Below, piece after piece: positions 13,261-24,800 of a DNA stretch of 64,000 bases. Numbering within the stretch: the first letter of the stretch is position 1; every line of letters begins with the position of its first letter. Below the pieces are notes generated by a model. That model saw nothing but the letters and a program-made list of their open reading frames with translations. It made no database searches and was not told where the DNA came from. Source of the DNA: Heterodera schachtii (lineage: Eukaryota > Nematoda > Chromadorea > Rhabditida > Heteroderidae); the NCBI GenBank assembly GCA_023374025.1, contig SIJG01000101.1, forward strand, positions 1 to 64,000, read 5' to 3'. Both the position numbers and the translations under genes were made by a program.

Positions 13261-13946
13261 ATTTTAATAATTCATTTCTTTCAATCATTATTATTATGTT
13301 AATTATTAAATAAACACAAAAATACTGAAATAGAATTTTTTATTAACGATTTTATCAAAACAAATTAAAAAGTTAATAAAAACAATAACTTTAGTTCTAT
13401 TTTAATAATAAATGAAATTGTAAATGAAATTATTAAATATTTAAAAGTTTTTGAATAATGAGATTTTTAAAAATAATTTTTTTTTTCTTTTTAAGAAAAA
13501 AAGTTTTATAATTTATTGAGAGTTTTCATTTCTTAGGGATGTATTTTCTGAAATTTTTCGGATCCTTTCTTAGCGGTAACGCTTTTATTGCATTTTTGTT
13601 AAGGATTTCTCCAAAATCCTCAAAATATTATCATGTAAAATAATATCTCAGGGAGACCAAAAAATTTTCCTCAGCACAAAATTAACATTAAATATTTTTG
13701 AGAAATCATTAACTATTTCAATAAATAAAACTATTTTTCTTTATTTTTAATAATATATTTTTTAAACTAATGCCTGCTTATCAATCTTTCAAAATTTTCT
13801 CAATTTTTTCAGATCTTTTGTGTGACGGGGGAAAAAAAAAATCGTAAATTTAAATTAATAAATCAAAGGGCTGTAATCAATCATCATGGTCATAATTGTT
13901 TAAAAATGCATTGGATGATCACAATTTCGGCTGTTGCCTTCGTTAG
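13261..13946. other. Intergenic with one dispersed-repeat fragment
   Basis: AT-rich. A segment near 13535-13610 (CTTAGGGATGTATTTTCTGA followed by a TTTTATTGCATTTTTG block) belongs to a repeat also seen near 31385, 37235 and, inverted, 50755-50900. The rest is 3' flank of the minus-strand gene ending at 13947. Confidence 0.5.
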
Positions 13947-15156
13947 TCAACAACATGATCCTCCACAATCCAATTGGACGCAGTCAAAACAATTTGGATC
14001 AAAACAAACCATGCCGACATCACAACCATAACTCCATTTATTTTGTTGAGCATCTGATTTTGTATAAGTGCAAATAATGGCACACAAAAAGGAAAAATAC
14101 ATTAATATTCTAAAAAAGTTCATTATTATTAATTGTATAATCTTGAATAAAATTTAATTACGACTTTTTGTTGAAGAAAGACAAAATAATGTTGAATTAT
14201 GATTTTAAGTGCTTTTTATGAGAAAATTTGTACAATACCATATAAAATTAATGAAAAAAAAGTAAAATAAATAAAAATAAATACTTACAAGATATAAAAC
14301 TTACATAATGATTATAATAATGATGCCAATATTATCTGCTGATGAATTTTTTGGACAACAATCAATGCCACAACATTTTTCATTGGTTGCACATTCCCAA
14401 GTAATCTGACAAGAAATGAATATTTAGCAAAAAAAAAGTAGTCAAAAATAATAATTTAAAAGATGTTATTGATCAATATTATTTTGTCTTTGATTTATAA
14501 GAAAAAATAACAATTAAAAATAAATATTTTTTGATAAACTTTAATAATTATATTGTAAAAACTTGTTTTATTGAATATTTATTTTTGTTATTTAATTTAT
14601 TGTACCTTTTCGGGGCGTTTTCCATTGAAATTTGGCTAAAAATAATTTTTAAATGCAATTTTTCAAAACTTCATATTATTATAAGATTTATTAAAATAGG
14701 ATTTATTATTAAATATAAAAAAAGGAAAATTATTTTCTAAAATATTAAACGAACAATTTCTTCATTTTGTTGACCATTTGCAAAATTGTAAGCAAACATT
14801 TTGTTGAAATTCATATCACACTAAATGTTTAATAAAAAAATAATAAATTATTGTCCCACCTTTGAAAAACCATCCCAAAAGTAACTCTGGCCATCAAATT
14901 TGAATGGGTGATCAATTGAGAAATCGCTTTTGGCCAAATCATTTTTAAAAGTTTCTAAACGTTCCCATCCGCTGCTAAAATTTAAATTTTAACATTTAAT
15001 TTAATTGCTCCAAATTATTGGCATTTTTTTTTAAATTTACTTAAAAATAATCTTTGCTAATTACCCTCTCCTTGGTTCATTGGCAAATGATGATACGCAT
15101 CCAAGAATTATGGAGAAAAATGTGAAAAAGTTTCTGATTAAATTATTTCTCTCCAT
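13947..15156 (-). CDS. CX-module-like Cys-rich single-pass membrane protein, 6 exons
   Basis: Minus-strand exons: 15156-15065, 14974-14860, 14820-14755, 14635-14606, 14405-14305, 14109-13947; all GT-AG, frame kept, 188 residues. A signal peptide (NLIRNFFTFFSIILGCVSSF) starts the protein. The ectodomain has aromatic and Cys spacing of the nematode CX type (FKFDGQSYFWDGFSKCD, then WECATNEKCCGIDCCPK). A strongly hydrophobic segment, partly encoded across the exon 5/6 junction (an Ile run, then LMYFSFLCAIICTY), should span the membrane. A short tail holds several more Cys and ends GGSCC. Assignment to the CX module rests on my memory of the pattern rather than a profile search. Likely surface or secretory pathway; function of the family is not known to me. 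Confidence 0.75.
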
Positions 15157-16283
15157 TTTTTTTTTCTCGTAACAGAAAAATATTAATGAAAATTTTTAAC
15201 TTTAAAAGCATAATTTAAATAATTTTTTATTTATAAAATTAAAAAAATGGATGTGATTTAAAAATTAAAGTGACATGCATAAAAGGTAGAAATATTTAGT
15301 CCCATTGTTATTTTGTTCTCCCTTATAAATTTAAAGAAAACAATTGGATTTTGGGTGAAATGCGAATCAATCAAAACAAATCATTTAATTGAGTATATTA
15401 TTCACACAATTCGGTAAATTGAAATTGTTTAAGTGTAATCGATGACTAATATTATGAACAAAATAAGAGATTTAAAAATTTTTAAAAGTTTAAACAGTTG
15501 ATTAAATTTTAACAAAAATAATATTCAATCTGCAAATTTTTGCCAATTATTTTTTAAAAGTTCGAAACATTCCAATCCACTGCTAAAATTTAAAAATTTT
15601 AATTCATTATTCCAAATTAATTGATTATATTGTACACAAAACGATTTAAAGCTATGTTTCAAATTGTTCTGATTTTTGAACCCAAAAACTGATTTTTTGG
15701 GGCATGGTGTTCTGATTTTTTCATAGAATTTTCATTTTTATTGTTTCTTCCATCTAAAATGTTTATAAAATCTATACCAAACTAATTATTTGACAGATTC
15801 AAAATTGTGTATGCGTGAATTATTAAAAACAAATTATAGTAATTTTTTGAAAATCCTCTTTAAACTTCTTCCTACAATAAAAGGGAAAAGAGGAATAAAT
15901 AGATTTCTCTATGCTACAACTGATTTTATAAGGTTAATAAAAAAATTTATTTTTTATTATTTGCTTGGGGACGTCAAAAAATAATAATTTTTTGGTTTTC
16001 CACCAATTCTTCATGAAAAAATTGAAATGAAATTGTAAAAATATTCAAATTCTTTTTTTTTACGACATTTATGAAATTTTCTAACCGACAAATTAAGTTG
16101 CTCCCCAACATTTTTAAATTTCCCCAGACAGCCCTGACAAATTTTTTCGGGCAATTTCCTCATCATCTTCGACTTTTCTCTCACCGAGCATCGAGGAGGA
16201 ATCCTAAATTTTCAAAATGTCTTATTTACAATTAGAGTCAATATAAAAAAAAACATATTTTTCAAGTGAGCTTTGTGAATTGT
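15157..16283. other. Intergenic region with a partial copy of CX-gene exon 2
   Basis: Mostly AT-rich non-coding sequence upstream of the minus-strand gene. At 15535-15620 there is a decayed copy of the sequence around the exon 2 acceptor (14935-15010), including the AAAAGTT..AAAC.TTCC.ATCC.CTGCTAAAATTT pattern. A 64-codon chance ORF at 15790-15984 has no support. Confidence 0.5.
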
Positions 16284-17331
16284 TTAAAATTCGGGTAATT
16301 TTGTGATCGCTGAGCCTCAGGATTTTGCTTTTTCAGTTTTATTGTTTTAGCATTTCCAATTTTTCCAAATTTGTTAAAACTTTTCGCTCTGTAATAATAA
16401 TTGAAATTTGATCATTTTCTTTAAAGAAAAAAAAAATCTGAACCTTTTGATACATTTCTTGGCCCATTTTTCAATCGTCATAAAACACACACACACCAAA
16501 CTTTTGTTTAATTTTTGCATGAAATTCTTTCCATTCCTTCGGTGAATGTTTTCTATTTTCCATAACTGTATTTTTCAACAATTTCTCTTTTTTGCCCATC
16601 GATTTTTTGTTTTTTCCCCGAACAATTACTATTTAATTCTTTCTTCCATCTATAAATCGTGAAGAAATTTATGCCCAAATGTTTGGCCAATATTTGTTGA
16701 CATTTTGCACTTTTTCTCTCCAATTTTCCTTTTAATTTATTTTTTATCTTTTCATATAATTGATCAACTCGCATTAATATTTCACGTTTTTTCTCATCCG
16801 AATTCAAATTTTTGATCTGTCCAAATTCTCTTCTCCATTTGTAAATTTTGGCATAACTAAAACCTAATTTTTTTGCAATTTTTCTTTCAATTTTCTTCCA
16901 TTCTTTTTCAGAATATTTCTTTCCCTTTTGCTTCAATTTCTCTTTTATTTTGTGAAATTTTTCAACAATTTCTCTTTTCTTCTTATCATCCAAAGTTTCA
17001 CAAATTTGTCCACTTTTTTCTGCCAATTATTCCATTTCATCACCACAATTTGTGGACATTTCTTCACTTTCCTCTTTTTTCACATCCAAATTTTCATCAA
17101 AATTTTGATCAAATTGTTCGTCATTTTATTCAAATTGGTTATTCTGATCAGAAGATTCTCCATGAATTATTTGGTCAATTTGGCAAAGATTTTCTTCTTT
17201 TCCGTCGTTCCATCCTTGACCAAATATTCCGTCAAAATTTTTTTCTTGCTTTATTTTTTCAGGTTTAATTTGGCTAATCGCATTTTTGAATGTTAATATT
17301 AAAATAATATTATTGTCAATAAAATTTTCAT
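16284..17331 (-). pseudogene. Decayed paralogue of the secreted triple-HTH gene, ancestral 2-exon structure
   Basis: On the minus strand this matches the gene at 28589 from its ATG (17331) through three HTH units. Stops interrupt it: TAA within the signal peptide, TGA/TAA-type breaks in the acidic linker, and a GT-repeat run in unit 3 that breaks the frame. The 157-codon stretch 17026-16553 is still open and holds units 1 and 2 (IAKKLGFSYAKIYKWRREFG; AKHLGINFFTIYRWKKEL). After unit 3 the sequence reads AAAAG then GT at 16444-16442, a short intron ending TATTACAG, and a second exon from 16388 (AGCGAAAAGT...) to a stop near 16284. That exon is homologous to 29910-30016. It is useful as an outgroup: it shows the family gene before the element insertion seen at 29499. 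Confidence 0.8.
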
Positions 17332-18891
17332 GATATTTAAAATAAAATGAATAAGAAGAATTATTATGTTCTAAATATCGAAAACAAAATTATTTATTTA
17401 TTATTTTTTTAACTTTGCTAAATTATTGAATCAATTTATATTATTTTATCCCAAGTGTAGTCAATAGATCACAAAAAATTATATATCCTTTTACATATTT
17501 TTTGTTTTTCATTTTCTGATTTATGAAATTAATAAATATTGATCGATTTCTTTAAATATTGTTTTTATTTAAATTTAAAAAATTTGCCCTAAAACAAAGA
17601 AGTATTTTAAAAATGCATAAAAAAAATTCACAAAAATAGGTCGAACTTATAGGATTAACAAGCACTTATCGGGAATTCTTGATAGAAATTACTCTATACT
17701 AATTTGGGGCAAAATATTTAAAAATTTTCATCAAAAATTACCAATTTAATAAAGCAATAACTATCGTTGCCGCCAGTCGACCAATTTATTAACTTTTATA
17801 AATTTATACTCTTAAATATATTTGAAATGTCCACATAAAATCTGTCTATGCCCCCGGCCCCCCGGCTTATTCATTTCCAAAATAATTATGTCCATTAAGC
17901 AAACAAAGAAATTTTGCATTACTGGCCAATGCAGAAGCAGTACAGAGGGCAAACATTATGAACGATTTTGGGGGGCCATAAGCTTCATTTTGTGATGGAC
18001 AGAGCCGGCAAAATTTTGTCTACGACAACACTTCCGCTTGTGTGTGCTGCTGATTTGGCCCCAACTGCCCGCCCGGGGGGTCACATTGGCAACGGTCTGT
18101 AAACAATGGGAACAGCGCGGGAAACGCGGAGGCAAAAGACGAACCTCCGACTGACGGACGGGCAGTTGCCGGTCATTATGGGGCGCGGGGTCGAGAATGA
18201 GGGTCGAGAGTGAGTGAGTGGCCACGGACGGACTGACCAACTGCTTGGAATATTTGCAAATAAATGACCCTCCCGCCCGCCGTTAAGGGCCAGCCAGTCG
18301 CGCACGTCACAACACACCTAAATAACGCCGCCACCACCAACCGCCGCGGCAGCGCAAAATTTTACGCACCACGCCGATGCCTCGTCGCCCCTCCCTCTCT
18401 AATTTTGATGGGACATAATTTGCTGCTAATGAACTTTTCGGTTACTAATTGTCAGCTAATGTACTGTTTGTTGTAAATGTGAAATTATTGTTAATTTCTT
18501 TATTGTTTTATTAAAAGTAATTTCTTTTATTTTTTTATTTTATCTGCAATTGAATGTTTTTAAATATTCAATTTTTTTTTTATGCACCCTGGTATAAGTG
18601 CAATTAGTTTTTTCTATTAGAAAAATTAAATAAAATATTTTATTTTTTATTTTTTTGGGGGAATTTGCGGCCTCTTTGATTCTTGATTTCAAATAAATTT
18701 TTTGACCATTTAAAAACAACCATGTTTAATCGAAAACTTTTTAGTGGTTTTGAGTAATGATACATTCAATCAAATGTTATTTTTAAACAATAATATTTTT
18801 TATTTAACTTATTTAAATATTTTTTAATGGGAATTAAAATAATTCATTCATAAATGAACATTTTTATTTTGCACGTTCAGTCTATTTTAAA
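17332..18891. other. Upstream region of the large NIDO/AMOP gene, with a GC-rich patch
   Basis: 17332-17960 is AT-rich with nothing recognised. About 17970-18420 is strikingly GC-rich for this window (for example CCCGCCCGGGGGG near 18070, and CGCCGCCACCACC near 18330). ORFs occur on both strands there but none has a splice-consistent gene structure. Its position 470-920 bp before the ATG at 18892 suggests a promoter or regulatory patch, or an untranslated exon. This is inference. Confidence 0.4.
18866..18880 (+). promoter_or_regulatory. Candidate trans-splice acceptor for the NIDO/AMOP gene
   Basis: A T-rich run followed by GCACGTTCAG ends at 18880, 11 bp before the ATG at 18892. This is the usual distance and form of a nematode spliced-leader acceptor with an outron upstream. 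Confidence 0.4.
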
Positions 18892-21800
18892 ATGGCATTA
18901 TGCAATAAAAAATGCCAAAAACAATGCCATTTGCCGTCATTTTGTTTAATTGTTGTCCTTCTCGTCGTCCTAATCGACGAAAAACTGTTGATTTTGGCAC
19001 AAATTTTGGGCGGACAACAGCCACCGCCTCCGCCACCACCACCGCCACAACAACCGCAACCACAAGGCCAAGCGGTGGTACCGGGCGGGCCCGGAATGCT
19101 ATTCACCGGCACAGGGACCAACATGTATTATGGAGGTAATTGGACAATGTTTAATAGAAGTATACGGTATTACTGTCACTGTTTCTTGCCAATAATTTCT
19201 ATGGTAATTATCATTTTATTCTCAATAATAATTGAAAATTAACTGTGAAAAAAAGTAGCTAAAATAAAATTAAAAATTTACTGTAATTACCATATTCAAA
19301 TTCTCTTAGTTAATTTTGTGACTTTTTTCTGAAAATCCAAATTTTTAATATTTGATATCTTTCGTAGCTCTATGTATTCTCAATTAGACATGTAAAAGTT
19401 CAAAAAATTTCGCTGATTTTCAAAAAAATTATGCCCAGAAGAACGAAAAAAAAATAGAAGTATTATTGGCCATAAGTTTTCTGAAATTTTTTTAAAAATT
19501 TTGTAGGCAAATAGAAAATATTAGGACTTTTGAATGATACCAAAAATTAAAATTTGGTTGCGGTTAAGCAAAGTTATAAGCAACTTTATTTGATGGTTTT
19601 GTGAGTACGTCATAACACCGCCTACTCTCTTAAAATTCTGTATTAATACTAAAAACATAAATAATTAATTAAGGGTTTTCTTGACAAAAATTAATTACAA
19701 AAATAATTTTGTAGTAAATTTGGTGCCTTTTGGGCCCGAAAATGGCGACCTTGAAGTGGCACCAGGGTTCCTGACCTCCGGTCAGACCATTGACCTTCAT
19801 CTGTTCTTCCCATTTTATGGTGGCCTTTACAACTACACAACAGTGAGAAATATCATTTTTAATAATTTTATTGTGTTCATTATCTAATAATAATTTCTTA
19901 TTTTTATTTTTTGCATTTTTTTATATTAATGCTCTAAACATTTAATTTTGAAATTTATTTTTCAAAAATTCAAATATTTTTATTTATAATAATGTATTTT
20001 AACATAATTGTAAATTTTTATTTTCATATTTTTATTTTTTTAAGCAAAGATATTATAATTTTATTGTCTTTATTTAAATAAATATTTATTATGAAAAAAT
20101 CAGTAAAAATTTTAATAACTTTTAAATATAAAATATATTTTTAATTTGTTAAAATTATTAAATATAAGATATACATAATATTCAGATTTCTGTGAATGGA
20201 TATTTGGGCTTTGCCACTGTGTTGGACCAGGGCCCAACCATCAATGTTGGCCCGGACAGCACGGATTGGCCACGGGTACAAGACCCAGCAATGATTGCTC
20301 CATATTTGTGCAAACAGCAGGTCACAATTAGGGCAATAATTAATTAAGTATCGAACGCTAATGCTTTAAATTAGAGCAATTATCAGGGTAATTAGGCACC
20401 AATTAAGTTGGTTATAATTAGGCATCAACCGTTAGCAACCCTAATGATGAGTCAAGCAACATTTTTGAACATTAATTTAAAAAATACGATTATCTTTTTA
20501 GAGCCCAAATGTTCATTTGAACCGAAAAACTTGAATTTTCTCGATCGGTTTTTTGTCGATTAAAATTTTAATGAAAATCAAAAAAAAACGGTGCTGGTCT
20601 CTAAATTTATCCTTTTTTGGCCCCGTACAGATCACACAGGACGCAATTCCTGGCCTTCGTGCCGGCGTTTTCTTTCGTCTGATGATGCGCCAAAGTTTGT
20701 TTGGCCGTGGTGTTGGCACAAATTTGAACGCGGATGGCACAATTATGCAGTCCGCTTTCTTTGGACAACCAGCGAATCAGGCAAACCCATTTTTTAAAGA
20801 AAATTTTTCTTAAATAAATTTTTAATATTTTTATAGGCTTGTCCAAGCACAGCAGGCTCTTATGTTCGCTGTGATGCGAACAGTGACTATTTTTTGGACG
20901 AAATGATGCGATGGCTTCAGGGTAATGAATTTTTTTTTGATTTTTGAAATTTTTTATTTTAGAAGGTGTCGCTGGTGCTTCGGCATTTCGTGCCGATGCC
21001 GCTCTGGTAATTAATTTTTAATGTTTTCTTTTAAAATGAGGAATTACCTATTCAAATTAATAGGGGAATTAAATAATTAACAATTATTCATTAGCAAATT
21101 AAGTTAAATGACAAAATATTTACTACAAATTAAGTTAAATGACAAAATATTTACTAAATAACATAAAAAATCGGTAATGAAAGTGGAAAAACCTTAAAGA
21201 GTTTGATTTCAAGAAAATTTTCTTTCTGTTATTTTAACACTCCCATATGTCCTCAAAGTTTGTGCACCAAAATAAGGATTTAAATAATAAAAATTTTCTA
21301 AAAATTGCAACCATCTAACATTAAAACTATTTGAGAATCGAAAGTTTTTTAACGAATATCCACTCAATTAACCATGCTTATTTTGTTAGGCTCATTTCAA
21401 TTCATTCTATATCAGCGATTTTTGTTATTTATTTTTTGAAAATTGGTTTGAAAAATGTTTAAAAACTTTTATCCTTTTTCGCTGTAATTTTGTCTAAATT
21501 TATACTGTAAATTTGATTTTTAGAATGTCAAAAAGGACATTTAAAAAAAGTGTTTAATGAATCCAAGTGCGTTTTTTGCATTCGATGCTGAATTAAAAAT
21601 ACACCGCTGGTGTCGAACGGTGAACTTCACATTAAACCTGGGTAAAAGCCGAATAGCGATTTTGACAATTTTGACCCAAATCCGATCAAAGATTTTTTTT
21701 TTCTCATCAGTTTGGAAAGCTATCAAAATAAATCCTTTAATGTCAATATCTGAGGGCATATAGGGGTGATAAAATAACATAAAAAATTTTTCTGCAAAAT

Positions 21801-24800
21801 TTTATTTAAAATGCCTATTTTTCTGTTACGATTTTGTAAATTGTTGGTTTTATTCTGCATATAGGTGGTCACATGGTACAACACGGGTTCTGCCGTGTCG
21901 GGACGATCGGATTTGGACGGAGGACAATTGGCCACTTACCAGGCCATTTGGTTAACTGATCAGCCGGGACGATTGAGCTACGTGATTATCAACTATGATA
22001 AGCTTGGCTTTGATGCTGCTGATTTTCGTGCCAACTCGCGCAGCGGACGATGCCGGGTAAAAAAATTAACAGAATCATCATTAGGACGTATAATAAATGC
22101 ACATAAAACAGAAAAATACCCGCATAAAATGGCACAAAAAATTGTAATATGCACATAATTTTTTTCTAAAGCGAATGTAATTTTCTCAAAATTTACTTAA
22201 AATTCATATATTCTCGAAAAAGGCTAAAAGCAACTTAGAAGAAAATATAAAAAAAAAAAAGCAAAATTATTATTTTGAAGAAAATTGAGTAAAATGGGCT
22301 TATTTTTGGCACAAAATTTCTCATTTTGAAAAGTATATTTTATTAATAATAATATCGATAGAATTCCTCAAAACAGTTTTTCTTTTTGAAAATTTCAGTT
22401 CCTTATAGGCAGAAAGAGCCGATTTAATAAAGGGGGCTGTTAAAATTCATTTATTTGAATTTTAGCAAAACTAAAAAATTGGCGATATCTTAGAATTTAT
22501 AAGTGCAAAAAAAAGAGCTAGTGAATAATTAGAAATGTCAAACCAATATCAATGTTATTGTTAGTTTAAAAAATTTCTAGCATTTTTTTTTTATAATAAT
22601 TTTCATCTATAAAAAAATTCAGGCACTGTTCAATGGTGGCAATCATACCGGATTTGTTGACGTGGACCCAACCCAGCTGTACAAAAATTCACCAAAAATT
22701 TTGGCACAACGCTCCGGCGTGCCGCACATGGTCCGCGGACGATACATGTTCAGGGTTGACGATGTTGTACGGCCTGGTGGATGCTCCAACAAAACTGGCG
22801 GAACATGTAGAATAATATCAATTATAAAATTATGCCACTATTTTCAAAGTGTTAATTTTGAAATTTATTAAAAACCAAGGTGGGAGGGGACCCTTTTGGT
22901 TTCCGACTTCCTCCTAAATCTGGAAAAATATCACATTAATCGAAAAATGTAAATTTTAGACTTATGTTCGAGTTCGGGTTAGGGCTTATAAATTAGTCAA
23001 AATAGGTGTCAGGTCCCATGGGTTCCAAAAACCATCGGGAAAAAGTTTTTACGAATTATTATCACAAAATAATTTTTCAAACCAAAGGATCACCCCTTTG
23101 GTTACAATAAATTAAACAAATTAACATTTTGAAAATAGCGTCAAAATTATTTTTATTGGTCCTATAAATTGGTAAATTATTTTTTGAGTTAAATTCACAT
23201 TTTTCGAAAAATTTCTTAATTTCTAATCAGTTCCAATGTTGATCTACCCCAACATTGTGAACATGCTTGGTGAAATGTCAATTGATCTGAATGCAATGTG
23301 CTTGGATCGTGCTCAAACATACATTCTGATGGTCGAACAACGACAAGTGAAAATTGAATTAAATAATTTAAATATTAAAAATAAAATAAATTTTTAAATT
23401 TAGTATGACAATTAATAATTAAATTTTATAATTTAAATATTAAAAATAAAACCCAACTTTTAAATCTAAGTTGATCTTAAAAAATTGTAAAGACTAAACT
23501 AATTTAAAAGTGCAAATATTTCCTCCCGCAAATAAAAAATTTTTTTTTTAAATAATTGTTATATGGGTTCAATTGAAAACAAATAAAATTTTTGATAGAT
23601 CTTAAAAATATGAAGTTATTCTAATGAATTATCTTCTCAACTGATAATTAAAATGCAAATATTATTGTTTTTCAATTTTTAAAATATTATTTTTCAATAT
23701 ATATATTCAAAATTTATATTAAAATTTTCATTTTTTCCGAGTGCCACCTGTATGGTGTTGAATCCATCAGTTGCACGCTGTAATTTGCCAAAAATTTACG
23801 ATTGGGGCACCAAAACTGTGTACTTCCAGCCCCAAACGGGCAAAGCAATGGACGAAAAGGCATATGTCGGCTATATTTATTTTGGTAAAAAATAATTTTT
23901 AATAATTTTAATTAATTAATTTTTAATTTAAGTTCCACCAACATTGGACCCGATGAGGTTGGACATTGGCAACATTTACGATTGGTTCACAAATCCACTT
24001 CCATATCAGGTCATTTGGATTTTAAAAATTATCATTCGGTGAATCTAGTAGAGCCCGGAACCGAGATTTCGGTACTGAGTTGGTATTTCGCACTAACATG
24101 AAAATTTTTTGAAAACATCTTAAAATTGGCAAAATTTTTCCGCTCTGGCCTTAATTTCTTTTGATCTAAAACGCCGGCAGGCAATAGCACGCCAAAAATC
24201 CCAGATTTGCCAACTGAGCGCCGACCAGGATTTTTTGTGATTTTCAAAACCTGGAATTTTGTTTAAAATTTTCGGATTTAATTCATATTTTGCAAACTCT
24301 AATGATAATAAGATAAGAGATTTTTGAGAAATTTTTATAAAATTTTCTGATTTAAATCATATTTGGCAAGCTATAATGATAACAAGAGAGAGATTTTTGA
24401 GAAATTTGTAAAGCTTTTTCATTTTTTTTCATTGAGCGAAAATCCCAACTCAATACCGAAATCGTGGTTCCGGCCTTTTGAATAGAGTTGCTTGTGTCCA
24501 AAAAAACATTTTGGGATCCGGGTCGGATGGCCTAAAAAGTTTGGTCAAAACAATTCGGGATTCAGGACAAGAAAAATTGTCTAGACGAACTTGGATTTTG
24601 AGACTCGGAGAGCAACATAACGAGAAAATACATGTACAAAAAATAAAGTTCATTATCATCATACATTTTTATAAATATGTTAATTCTTAAATTTAAGACC
24701 AAAATTATTTGAAATTTTTATACTTTTTATGAATAATTTTTTTTTTAAATTAAATTACTTGACCAAAAATTGCTTGATTTTAACTCAAGAATTTATTTAT

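Noticed and set aside
16873..17296. Phe-rich plus-strand ORFs of 122-131 codons
   Set aside because: They are antisense to the Lys/Ile-rich HTH pseudogene.
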